From assembly GCA_004173415.1 (NCBI GenBank), contig SEHC01000157.1, forward strand, positions 1 to 5,497: 5,497 bases of DNA, given 5' to 3'. Numbering within the stretch: the first letter of the stretch is position 1; the number at the start of each line of letters is the position of its first letter. Positions 1 to 5,497 of this stretch are shown piece after piece. The stretch is from Lysobacteraceae bacterium. Its GTDB lineage: Bacteria > Pseudomonadota > Gammaproteobacteria > Xanthomonadales > Xanthomonadaceae. The position numbers were made by a program, and so were the translations under genes. The notes beneath the pieces are model-generated. The model saw nothing but the letters and a program-made list of their open reading frames with translations, had not been told where the DNA came from and searched no databases.

Positions 1-638
1 CCGGTCAGGGCCAGCACCTGCTTGACGTAGTTGCGGTAGCGGCCGAGCAGCTCCCGGGTTTCGGTATCGGTGCGGGTGTAATAGGCCGGGTCGGACATGC
101 CCATGCCGCCCTGGGAGAAGTAGCCGATGTGGCGGTCAAGCGCGTTCAGGTCCACGTCGGGGCTGAAATTGAAGGCTACCGGGATGCCGACCTGGTGCAG
201 CGCGGCGATCGCCGGCGGCACGTCCTTGGCCCGCTTGATCGCGTTGATCCGGTCCAGCAGCGGGGCGATCGGCTTGGCCCCGTCGGCCTCGACCGCGGCC
301 TCGTCCAGGCCGCTGGCCCAGAAATCGCCGAGCAGCTTCTGCACGCCGGCCTGCGGCGACTGCATGGCGCCATCCAGCAACGCCTTCTGCTGCTCGCGGC
401 TTCGCTCCACCAACTGGCCCAGCGCACTGACCGAGCTGGCGCCGGCGGGCAACGGGTTGGCCTGCAGCCACGAGGCATTGGCGCTTGCATAGAAGTCGCT
501 GCACTCGGCGCTGACCGCCGGGGCCTTGGCGGCCTTCTTCTTTTTCTTGGCGGCGTCCGCATCGGTGGCGCCGAGCGCGAGCACCAGGGCGAAGGCGAGC
601 AGGGCGGGTTTGCTGAGTGCGTCACGCGGGTGCGGCAT
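1..638 (-). CDS. M13 family (neprilysin/PepO-like) metallopeptidase, exported, C-terminal part outside window
   Basis: Partial gene running off the left edge; 212 codons are visible. The family comprises zinc endopeptidases that cleave short peptides outside the cytoplasm. Residues 1-29 look like a Sec signal peptide: basic start, hydrophobic core about 11-24, and an Ala-Asp-Ala site at 27-29. A five-lysine run (31-35) and an Ala/Lys linker follow. Unlike the neighbouring paralogue there is no lipobox, so a soluble periplasmic or secreted product is inferred. The M13 N-terminal domain starts at CSDFY (46-50). Segments GDFWASGLDEA (104-114) and SQGGMGMSDPAYY (175-187) match GDLWSTGMDEA and SQGGLGLPDREYY in the 916-3018 product, which fixes the family. 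The HExxH zinc site would lie beyond the edge, so activity cannot be judged. The ATG at 638 is preceded by a weak GGAAA (649-645, 6-nt gap). A putative promoter lies at 668-673. Confidence 0.9.
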   Translation of the reverse strand, partial: MPHPRDALSKPALLAFALVLALGATDADAAKKKKKAAKAPAVSAECSDFYASANASWLQANPLPAGASSVSALGQLVERSREQQKALLDGAMQSPQAGVQKLLGDFWASGLDEAAVEADGAKPIAPLLDRINAIKRAKDVPPAIAALHQVGIPVAFNFSPDVDLNALDRHIGYFSQGGMGMSDPAYYTRTDTETRELLGRYRNYVKQVLALT

Positions 639-667
639 CGTGGATTTCCAGGTCGATGAGTGCCCGG

Positions 668-673
668 ATTCTA
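668..673 (-). promoter_or_regulatory. Putative -10 element for the partial M13 gene
   Basis: Reading the minus strand, TGC-TAGAAT gives a -10 hexamer matching TATAAT at 5 of 6 positions with an extended TGn. No convincing -35 lies 16-18 nt upstream. The start would fall near 661, leaving a leader of about 22 nt before the ATG at 638. The terminator array just upstream makes a separate promoter here likely. The stretch TAGAATCCGGGCAC (673-660) differs by only two bases from one upstream of the paralogue (3091-3078). Confidence 0.5.
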
Positions 674-707
674 GCAAGCGCCGTCGGGCCGCCCATGAAC
701 GTGGCCC

Positions 708-886
708 GCAAAAGCGCAGGTACGGACCCGCCGGGTTTCAGCCCGCAAAAGCAAAGGCCCGGACAAGCCGGGTGCGCGGTCGGCAAAAGCAAAGGCCCGG
801 ACAAGCCGGGTGCGCGGTCGCCAAAAGCAAAGGCCCGGACAAGCCGGGTGCGCGGTCGGCAAAAGCAAAGGCCCGGACAAGCCGGG
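708..886. repeat. Tandem array of about 38-bp units carrying terminator-like hairpins
   Basis: Units begin at 745, 783, 821 and 859, exactly 38 bp apart. Units 745-782 and 783-820 are identical; 821-858 differs only at its first base; 859-886 matches over 28 bases and then diverges. A decayed 37-bp copy at 708-744 keeps GCAAAAGC, CGGAC and GCCGGGT. Each intact unit has arms CCCGG and CCGGG around a 5-nt loop, and on the minus strand the hairpin is followed by a T-rich stretch (TTTGCTTTTG). The near-identity points to recent tandem duplication, so copy number may vary between strains. Since 38 is not a multiple of 3, apparent reading frames through the array shift from copy to copy and are not coding. 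Confidence 0.93.
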
Positions 887-889
887 CCT
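859..889 (-). terminator. Intrinsic terminator of the complete M13 peptidase gene
   Basis: On the minus strand this is a perfect 8-bp stem, AGGCCCGG (889-882) with CCGGGCCT (876-869), around the 5-nt loop CTTGT. It is followed by TTGCTTTTGC (868-859). It begins 26 nt after the TAA stop at 916-918. It is the copy of the tandem array nearest the gene and has the longest stem; the other copies have only 5 bp. No T-tract follows on the plus strand, so it should act on minus-strand transcription only. Confidence 0.8.
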
Positions 890-915
890 CTGCAGGGTTC
901 ACGGGGCGGGCCCGT

Positions 916-3018
916 TTACCAGATCACGACCTGCTGGTCGGCGGCGCGGACCATTGCATCGCCGGGCTTGCACGAGAACGCGGCGGCGAACGCGGGCATG
1001 TTCGACGGGGTGCCGATGGCGCGGAAGTTGGCCGGGGCGTGCGGGTCGGTCTTCAGGCGCACGGCCAGCTCTTCGGGGGTGAAGTTGCGACGCCACACGG
1101 TGGCCCAGTTGAGGAAGAAGCGCTGGTCGCGGGTCAGGCCGTCGGTGTTCGGATCTGGCTGGCCCTCGGTGGCCTTCTTCATCGCGTCGTAGGCCGTGGC
1201 CAGGCCGCCCAGGTCGGCGATGTTCTCGCCCAGGGTCAGCTTGCCGTTGACCTTGGTGCCGCCGGCATCGTAGGCGTCGAACTGGCTGATCAGCTTGTCG
1301 GTCAGGCCGCTGAAGCCCTTGGCGTCGGCCTCGCTCCACCAGTTCTCGAAGTTGCCGGTCGGCCCGAAGCGCGCACCCTGGTCGTCGTAGCCGTGGGTCA
1401 TCTCGTGGCCGATCACCGCGCCGATGCCGCCGTAGTTCATTTCATCGGTGGCGTTGGCGTCGAAGAACGGCGGCTGCAGGATCGCGGCCGGGAACACGAT
1501 CTCGTTCTGCAGCGGGTTGTAGTAGGCGTTGACCGTCTGCGGGCTCATGCCCCACTCGGTCTTGTCGACCGGCTTGCCGATCTTGCCCAGGTTCCACTTG
1601 TAGTTGAACTCGTTGGCGGCCATGACGTTGCCGATGTAGCTGTCGCGGCCGGTCGACAGGCCGTTCCACTCACGCCACTTGTCCGGGTAGCCGATCTTCG
1701 GAGTGAAGGTCTCCCACTTGGCGACCGCCTTCTTCTTGGTCTCGTCGCTCATCCACGACAGGTTGTCGATGCGGCCCTTCAGCGCGGTGCGCAGGTTGCC
1801 GACCAGGGCCTCCATCTTGGCCTTGGACTCGGCAGGGAACGCGACCTTGACGTACATCTGGCCCAGCGCTTCGCCGGCCTGCTCCTCGATCGTGCCCAGC
1901 ACGCGCTTCCAGCGCGGCTTGATTTCCTTCTGCCCACGCAGGTTCTTGGCGTAGAACTCGAAGTTCTGGTTGGCGAAGGCGTCGCTCAGGTACGGCGAGG
2001 CGCTGTCGATGGTGTGGAAGCGCAGGTAGCTGCGCCAGATCGCCGGGTCGGTGTCGCCCAGCATCTTGCTGAGCTCGGCGTGGAAGGCGGGGATGGCCAG
2101 CGAGAACTTGTCCTGCGGCGCCACGCCCTGCGACTTGAAGAACTCGGTCCACGAGAAGTTCGGGGTCAGCTTGTCGGCGTCGGCCAGGGTGACCGGGTTG
2201 TAGTACAGCGAGACGTCGCGCGAGAGTTCCTCGCTGGACTTGGAAACCTTGGCCAGGCGGGTTTCGAAGGCGATGACCGCCTTGGCCTGCTCGGCGGCAT
2301 CGGCGGCCGGCACGCCGGCCAGTTCAAGCACCTTGCCGATGTGGGCCTGATAGGCGTCCAGCTTGGCCTTGTTCTCGGCCTTCAGGTAGTACTCCCGGTC
2401 CGGCAGGCCCAGGCCGCCCTGCGAGGCGTAGGCCAGGTTCATCGAGGAATCCTTGAAGTCGGCCTCGGCGCCGAAGCCGAACAGGCCGTTCTGGCCCTTG
2501 GCCGCGCTGCTGCGCAGGTAGCCGACGATGGCGTCCTTGTCGGCCAGCGCGTCGATCGCGGCCAGCTCGCCCTTGATCGGCTCGATGCCCTGGGCATTGA
2601 TCTTGGCTTCGTCCATGCCGGTCGACCACAGGTCGCCGACGATCTTCTCCACGCCGGTGGCGTTCTTGTCGGCGGCGGCCTGCTCGGCCAGCTGCTGCTG
2701 GGCGGCGGTGGAGCGCTCGGCGAGCATTTCGAAGGCGCCCCAGCTGGTGCGGTCGCCGGGAATCGCGTTGGCCGCCAGCCACTTGCCGTTGGCATAGCCG
2801 CCGAAGTCAGTGCAGGCGTTCTTGCTGGTATCCAGGTCGGTGACCAGGAAGCGGTTGACCGGCGGCAGCTTGGATTCGTCCAGCTTCAGCGCGGCCGGTT
2901 CGGCTTTGGCGGCGGTGGCTGCGCCGGCGGGCGCCGGGGCGTCGTCTTTCTTGGCGCAGGCGGACAGTGCCGTGGCCACGGCCAGGGACAACAACAGGAT
3001 CGGGGGTTTGCGAATCAC
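916..3018 (-). CDS. M13 family (neprilysin/PepO-like) zinc metallopeptidase, lipoprotein
   Basis: Complete 700-residue gene of normal M13 length. A type II signal peptide ends in the lipobox Leu-Ser-Ala-Cys with Cys21, so the product should be a lipoprotein; an Ala/Pro/Lys linker (22-45) follows. The M13 N-terminal domain spans about 55-440. The catalytic domain has NAYY (497-500), the zinc motif HEMTH (His538, Glu539, His542) and ENIAD (zinc ligand Glu598, Asp602). His660 and Arg666 match the substrate/transition-state residues of neprilysin, so it should be active. The only other cysteines, Cys69 and Cys683, occupy the positions of the neprilysin disulfide joining N- and C-terminal segments. 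The C-terminal Trp700 is kept, but the Cys three residues before it is Val. The start is GTG: an in-frame TAG lies two codons upstream, and GGAG (3028-3025) sits 6 nt before it. Physiological substrates are unknown. Confidence 0.96.
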   Translation of the reverse strand: MIRKPPILLLSLAVATALSACAKKDDAPAPAGAATAAKAEPAALKLDESKLPPVNRFLVTDLDTSKNACTDFGGYANGKWLAANAIPGDRTSWGAFEMLAERSTAAQQQLAEQAAADKNATGVEKIVGDLWSTGMDEAKINAQGIEPIKGELAAIDALADKDAIVGYLRSSAAKGQNGLFGFGAEADFKDSSMNLAYASQGGLGLPDREYYLKAENKAKLDAYQAHIGKVLELAGVPAADAAEQAKAVIAFETRLAKVSKSSEELSRDVSLYYNPVTLADADKLTPNFSWTEFFKSQGVAPQDKFSLAIPAFHAELSKMLGDTDPAIWRSYLRFHTIDSASPYLSDAFANQNFEFYAKNLRGQKEIKPRWKRVLGTIEEQAGEALGQMYVKVAFPAESKAKMEALVGNLRTALKGRIDNLSWMSDETKKKAVAKWETFTPKIGYPDKWREWNGLSTGRDSYIGNVMAANEFNYKWNLGKIGKPVDKTEWGMSPQTVNAYYNPLQNEIVFPAAILQPPFFDANATDEMNYGGIGAVIGHEMTHGYDDQGARFGPTGNFENWWSEADAKGFSGLTDKLISQFDAYDAGGTKVNGKLTLGENIADLGGLATAYDAMKKATEGQPDPNTDGLTRDQRFFLNWATVWRRNFTPEELAVRLKTDPHAPANFRAIGTPSNMPAFAAAFSCKPGDAMVRAADQQVVIW

Positions 3019-3059
3019 AGACTACTCCGGCCCCGCAGGGCATCGATGGAAGAAGGACG

Positions 3060-3077
3060 GCCCCCGCGGGCGGGGGC
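3060..3077 (-). promoter_or_regulatory. GC-rich hairpin in the leader of the complete M13 gene
   Basis: A perfect 7-bp stem, GCCCCCG with CGGGGGC, closes a 4-nt loop; two more pairs can form across a one-base bulge. It lies about 40 nt before the GTG start, immediately after the predicted transcription start. A pyrimidine-rich but T-poor stretch follows on the minus strand. It may be a 5'-terminal mRNA stem, or a weak terminator for the upstream CHASE2-GGDEF gene, which has no better candidate in 3078-3229. Confidence 0.5.
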
Positions 3078-3085
3078 GTGCGCGG

Positions 3086-3091
3086 ACTCTA
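3086..3091 (-). promoter_or_regulatory. Putative -10 element for the complete M13 gene
   Basis: TAGAGT on the minus strand matches TATAAT at 4 of 6 positions, with no clear -35. It is proposed mainly because TAGAGTCCGCGCAC (3091-3078) repeats, with two differences, the putative promoter sequence of the paralogous gene at 673-660. The predicted start near 3079 would give a leader of about 60 nt beginning with the hairpin at 3060-3077. The rest of 3019-3229 shows no gene. Confidence 0.35.
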
Positions 3092-3229
3092 CGCCTGCGC
3101 GGCCGCCGCTGAGGGTGTCGAAGGTCATGCCAGGCTGCCGGGTCGCGGCCATCGCCCGGCTCCGCCCGGACCTGGCCCGGACGCAGCCGCGAGGCCTGGC
3201 CGGGCGGCGCAGGGGCGCCTGGCGCGGGG

Positions 3230-4936
3230 TCAGCGGGCCATCACCCCGGTGTCGGCGGCATGGCTGAAGCTGCGGTTGCGGCCCGACTGCTTGGCCTGGT
3301 ACAGGGCCGCGTCGGCCAGTCCGAACAGCTCTTCCACCGTGGTTTCCTCGCCCTCGCGCACGGTGTGGATGCCGATGCTGGTGGTGAATGGCGGCGGTGA
3401 CCCGGGGCTGTCGGTGCGGGTGGCGAAATTGGCCAGGTCCACGTGGATGGTGGTGGCGATGGCGGCGGCCGATTGCGGCGTGGTCTCGGGCAGCAGGATC
3501 GCGAACTGGTCGCCGCCCAGGCGGGCCACCAGGTCGCGCGGCCGGCGTGCGCGCCCGCGCAGGATCGCCGACAGGGCCTGCAGCACTCCGTCGCCGCAGT
3601 CCTGGCCCAGGTCGTCGTTGAGGCGGCGGAAATGGTCCACGTCCAGCAACAGCAGCGACAGCGGTTGGCCGCTGCGCTGGGCCAGGCGCATTTCCCGGGC
3701 CAGTTCCTCGTCGAAGCGGCCGCGGTTGGCCAGTCCGGTCAGCGGGTCGGACTGGACCTGGCTGCGACTGCCTTGCAGCACCTGCAGCAGGGCCAGCACC
3801 CCGCCCACGGCCAGCACCAGCAGGACCGGCACCGGCGGCAGCCAGGCATCGGCCCAGCGCAGCAGCACCCAGGACAGCAGCAGGGCCAGGGCCGCGGCCA
3901 GCGCCACCGGCTGCCAGATGCGCCGCAGTCCGGGCAGGCCGAACAAAAGCAGCGGCGCGACCACCAGCAGGACCGACAGGCACAGCTGCGCGGCCAGGCC
4001 CAGCGGGGCGACCGCGTCGCCGCGGACCAGCATGTTCAGTACGCTGGCCTGGTAATCCACCGCCAGCATCCGCGGACCGCCCGCGTGCCAGGCCGGACTG
4101 GCCAGCTGCGCGCCCAGTCCCGGCACGGTGGCGCCGACCAGGATCCAGCGCCCGCGCAGTTCGGCCGGCGCCACCCGCCCCTCCAGCACGTCGACATAGG
4201 ACACGCGCCTGAAGCCATGGCGATGGCTGACCGGGCGGACCAGCACTTCGTTGTCGCGGACCCAGCCCCGCGGCGAGGCCGGCCCGGCCTCGGGATGGCG
4301 CAGGCCCGGCAGCTCGGTGGCGATCGGATCGGCCGAGCCCAGCTGGCTCAGGGCCAGGGCCAGGGCCGGCCAGCGCGGCGAACCCAGGCCGGCGTGCAGA
4401 TAGGCCAGCCGGGCCATGCCGTCCCGGTCCAGGCCCACGTCGACATGGCCCAGGGACGCTGCCGAAGCGACGAACTCGGGGATCGGCATCAGCTCGACCA
4501 CCGGGCCGTCGCGGTTCTGCGCCTCGACATAAACCGGCAGCACCACCCGGTCGCTGCGGGCCAGGGCCCGCGCGAGCAGGGCATCGCCTTCGGGGTCGAA
4601 CAGGGCCGGTTCGGACAACAGCACGTCCAGGCCGACGCCGCGCGCGCTTGCCGCCTCCAGGCGATCGACCAGGCGCGCATGGGTGCGCCGCGACCACGGC
4701 CAGCGGCCGAGTTCGGCCAGGCTCTTCTCGTCGATCTCCACCACCACGATGCGCTCGTCGGCCGGACTGGGGCTGGCCCGGGCCAGCGCATCGTAGAACC
4801 AGGCGTCGGCGCGCCAGGTCAGTCCCGACACGATGGCCAGGGTGACCAGCGCCGCCGCGCCCAGGCCGGTCAGCAGCCGCGCCTTGAACCAGTCCCTCCG
4901 GTCCGCCGACTCATGCATGGCGGCGTCCGGTCCCAT
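3230..4936 (-). CDS. CHASE2 domain-containing GGDEF protein (putative membrane diguanylate cyclase)
   Basis: Complete 568-residue inner-membrane signalling protein expected to sense something in the periplasm and make c-di-GMP. TM1 is about 20-39. A periplasmic CHASE2 domain (about 41-305) follows, with its typical IVVVEIDEKSL (63-73), GRWPWSR (77-83) and GLDVLLSEP (102-110). TM2-TM4 lie near 312-334, 340-361 and 366-387. The GGDEF domain (about 397-556) has DPLTGLANR, Asp432 and Asp434 of DVDHF, Asn440, Asp449, and an intact inhibitory-site RxxD (Arg465-Asp468). The signature is GGDQF (474-478): the third-position acid Asp476 is kept, but the fourth residue is Gln, and the usual His of GHxxGD is Gln445. 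Activity is therefore plausible, not assured. The ATG at 4936 is preferred over the Met codon at 4918 because AGGGGA (4948-4943) lies 6 nt before it. The ligand is unknown and no partner gene is adjacent. Confidence 0.94.
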   Translation of the reverse strand: MGPDAAMHESADRRDWFKARLLTGLGAAALVTLAIVSGLTWRADAWFYDALARASPSPADERIVVVEIDEKSLAELGRWPWSRRTHARLVDRLEAASARGVGLDVLLSEPALFDPEGDALLARALARSDRVVLPVYVEAQNRDGPVVELMPIPEFVASAASLGHVDVGLDRDGMARLAYLHAGLGSPRWPALALALSQLGSADPIATELPGLRHPEAGPASPRGWVRDNEVLVRPVSHRHGFRRVSYVDVLEGRVAPAELRGRWILVGATVPGLGAQLASPAWHAGGPRMLAVDYQASVLNMLVRGDAVAPLGLAAQLCLSVLLVVAPLLLFGLPGLRRIWQPVALAAALALLLSWVLLRWADAWLPPVPVLLVLAVGGVLALLQVLQGSRSQVQSDPLTGLANRGRFDEELAREMRLAQRSGQPLSLLLLDVDHFRRLNDDLGQDCGDGVLQALSAILRGRARRPRDLVARLGGDQFAILLPETTPQSAAAIATTIHVDLANFATRTDSPGSPPPFTTSIGIHTVREGEETTVEELFGLADAALYQAKQSGRNRSFSHAADTGVMAR

Positions 4937-5036
4937 GGCCGGTCCCCTGCCTGCGCGGCGACCCCGTGCATGTGGCCGCCAGCGCCCGCTCGCGCGCCTG
5001 CTGCCATCGCATCTGGATGTCGGATCCGCCGGTCAT
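4911..5036 (-). CDS. Possible 41-codon leader ORF before the CHASE2-GGDEF gene
   Basis: Not a recognised family. The ATG at 5036 is preceded by AGGA (5045-5042) with a 5-nt gap, and it lies downstream of the perfect TATAAT at 5078-5073. The ORF ends with TGA at 4911, overlapping the start of the CHASE2-GGDEF gene by 26 nt in another frame, an arrangement that permits translational coupling. The first 21 codons (MTGGSDIQMRWQQARERALAA) have G or C in nearly every third position and could form an amphipathic helix. The second half is Gly/Arg/Thr/His-rich and looks unconstrained. In this GC-rich setting a chance ORF is a serious alternative. Confidence 0.25.
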   Translation of the reverse strand: MTGGSDIQMRWQQARERALAATCTGSPRRQGTGHGTGRRHA

Positions 5037-5048
5037 GCCCGTCCTGTG

Positions 5049-5077
5049 TTGCCCGTGCCCCTGGTTGTGCCGATTAT
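5049..5077 (+). promoter_or_regulatory. Weak candidate promoter for the FAD oxidoreductase gene
   Basis: TTGCCC (5049-5054) and GATTAT (5072-5077) are spaced by 17 nt, and each matches consensus at 4 of 6 positions. Transcription would begin near 5084, giving a leader of about 94 nt that contains the inverted repeat at 5124-5157. The -10 overlaps the minus-strand TATAAT base for base, so the two directions would compete. Confidence 0.3.
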
Positions 5078-5078
5078 A
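5073..5078 (-). promoter_or_regulatory. Putative -10 element (perfect TATAAT) for the CHASE2-GGDEF gene
   Basis: The minus strand reads TATAAT exactly, a notable match in such GC-rich DNA. No good TTGACA-like hexamer lies 16-18 nt upstream, so an activator or a weak -35 would be needed. The predicted start near 5066 leaves a leader of about 130 nt before the ATG at 4936, and this leader includes the possible small ORF beginning at 5036. Confidence 0.55.
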
Positions 5079-5123
5079 GGAGCGCAGGACGGCCCGTGGC
5101 CGAACCCGCGCGGGGCGGGCGTT

Positions 5124-5157
5124 TCGACGGCGCCTCCCGCCATGCGGCCGCCGTCGA
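5124..5157. repeat. Inverted repeat with nested hairpin upstream of the oxidoreductase gene
   Basis: Perfect 9-bp arms TCGACGGCG (5124-5132) and CGCCGTCGA (5149-5157) enclose a second short stem, CCGC (5137-5140) with GCGG (5144-5147), around the loop CAT. The element ends 7 nt before the ribosome-binding site and 20 nt before the start codon. It could be an mRNA leader structure or a protein-binding dyad. No T-tract follows on either strand, so it is not an intrinsic terminator. The right arm overlaps the palindrome TCGATCGA (5154-5161). Confidence 0.75.
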
Positions 5158-5177
5158 TCGATGCAGGGGAGCGGGTG

Positions 5178-5497
5178 ATGGCGGGAGCGGGGCAGGGTCG
5201 CGACGTGTTGCTGGTGGGCGGCGGCCACAACGGGCTGGTCTGCGCCACCTACCTGGCCCGGGCCGGACTGAAGGTCAGCGTGCTCGAGCGCAGGCCCGTG
5301 GTCGGCGGCGCGGCGGTGACCGAGGAATTCCACCCCGGCTTCCGCAACTCGGTCGCTTCCTACACGGTGTCGCTGCTCCAGCCCCGGGTCATCGCCGACC
5401 TGGACCTGCACGCGCACGGGCTGCGGATCGTGCAGCGCAAACGCAGCAACTTCCTGCCGCTGCCCGACGGCCAGTACCTGCTCACCGGCGGCGGCGA
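5178..5497 (+). CDS. FAD-dependent oxidoreductase, PYROXD2/phytoene dehydrogenase-like, C-terminal part outside window
   Basis: Partial gene running off the right edge; 106 codons are visible. The N-terminus is a dinucleotide-binding Rossmann fold: strand DVLLV (9-13), the GxGxxG loop GGGHNG (14-19), helix LVCATYLARAG (20-30), then VSVLERR (33-39), whose acidic Glu37 should bind the ribose of FAD. VVGGAAVTEEFHPGF (41-55) and the SVASYTVSLLQP stretch (58-69) are typical of the COG1233 group that includes PYROXD2 and the phytoene desaturases. The substrate cannot be inferred, and a carotenoid role should not be assumed because no carotenoid gene is present. The ATG at 5178 has a strong AGGGGAG (5165-5171) 6 nt before it. 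The gene is divergent from the CHASE2-GGDEF gene. Confidence 0.92.
   Translation, partial: MAGAGQGRDVLLVGGGHNGLVCATYLARAGLKVSVLERRPVVGGAAVTEEFHPGFRNSVASYTVSLLQPRVIADLDLHAHGLRIVQRKRSNFLPLPDGQYLLTGGG

Noticed and set aside
745..886. The 38-bp repeats considered as a CRISPR array or a repeat-protein gene
   Set aside because: There are no unique spacers between the repeats, the unit is a contiguous tandem copy, and 38 is not divisible by 3, so no constant peptide is encoded.
3154..3180. Three GCCCGG direct repeats between the peptidase and cyclase genes
   Set aside because: The copies are short, irregularly spaced (10 and 11 nt) and expected often by chance at this base composition.
3186..3208. 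A GCCGC / GCGGC stem shortly after the CHASE2-GGDEF stop as its terminator
   Set aside because: The stem is only 5 bp with an awkward interior, and no T-rich stretch follows on the minus strand.
526..3267. A 913-codon plus-strand open frame covering the minus-strand M13 gene
   Set aside because: It lies antisense to a gene with complete M13 catalytic motifs, is rich in Gly/Ala/Val/Arg without any recognisable domain, and passes through the non-coding repeat array. Long antisense frames are common in GC-rich genomes.
3015..4697. A 560-codon minus-strand frame overlapping the CHASE2-GGDEF gene
   Set aside because: It is an alternative frame of the same strand, extremely rich in Ala/Gly/Arg/Pro, has no domain, and conflicts with the clear CHASE2 and GGDEF motifs of the true frame.
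5161..5178. A five-codon ORF (ATG at 5161) whose TGA overlaps the oxidoreductase ATG
   Set aside because: It has no ribosome-binding site of its own, and the AGGGGAG inside it serves the 5178 start. The TGATG overlap is probably chance.
4911..5417. A 168-codon minus-strand frame antisense to the oxidoreductase start
   Set aside because: Its first part is the antisense shadow of the Rossmann fold region. Only the last 41 codons, with their own ATG and ribosome-binding site, merit listing as a candidate.

Overview
The window is a high-GC chromosomal segment, most likely from a gammaproteobacterium of the Xanthomonadaceae/Lysobacteraceae (Lysobacter, Luteimonas, Pseudoxanthomonas or Stenotrophomonas type). 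This rests on the strong G/C bias at third codon positions, a tandem pair of M13 peptidases, a CHASE2-GGDEF protein, and a terminator stem of the GGCCCGG / CCGGGCC type that I remember as common in that family. The species cannot be fixed from the sequence alone.

Layout from left to right: (1) 1-638, minus strand: the N-terminal 212 codons of an exported M13 metallopeptidase, cut by the left edge. (2) 639-915: its putative promoter, then a tandem array of about 38-bp units, each carrying a terminator-like hairpin; the last unit is a good intrinsic terminator for the next gene. (3) 916-3018, minus: a complete 700-residue M13 metallopeptidase lipoprotein, paralogous to the first. (4) 3019-3229: leader and putative promoter of that gene, with a GC-rich hairpin at the predicted mRNA 5' end. 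(5) 3230-4936, minus: a complete 568-residue CHASE2-transmembrane-GGDEF protein, probably a c-di-GMP signalling enzyme, with a GGDQF active-site motif. (6) 4937-5177: a divergent control region with a perfect TATAAT on the minus strand, a weaker plus-strand promoter candidate at the same place, a 34-nt structured inverted repeat and a possible 41-codon leader ORF. (7) 5178-5497, plus: the first 106 codons of a PYROXD2/phytoene-dehydrogenase-like FAD oxidoreductase, cut by the right edge.

The two peptidases share a fold and probably a role in degrading peptides in the cell envelope, one as a lipoprotein and one apparently soluble. The terminator array between them suggests separate transcription. 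The CHASE2-GGDEF gene and the oxidoreductase are divergent, and nothing visible ties either to the peptidases. I see no mobile element, CRISPR array, tRNA or rRNA. The genes are of known families; the non-routine parts are the terminator array, the leader and control structures, and the altered GGDEF motif.
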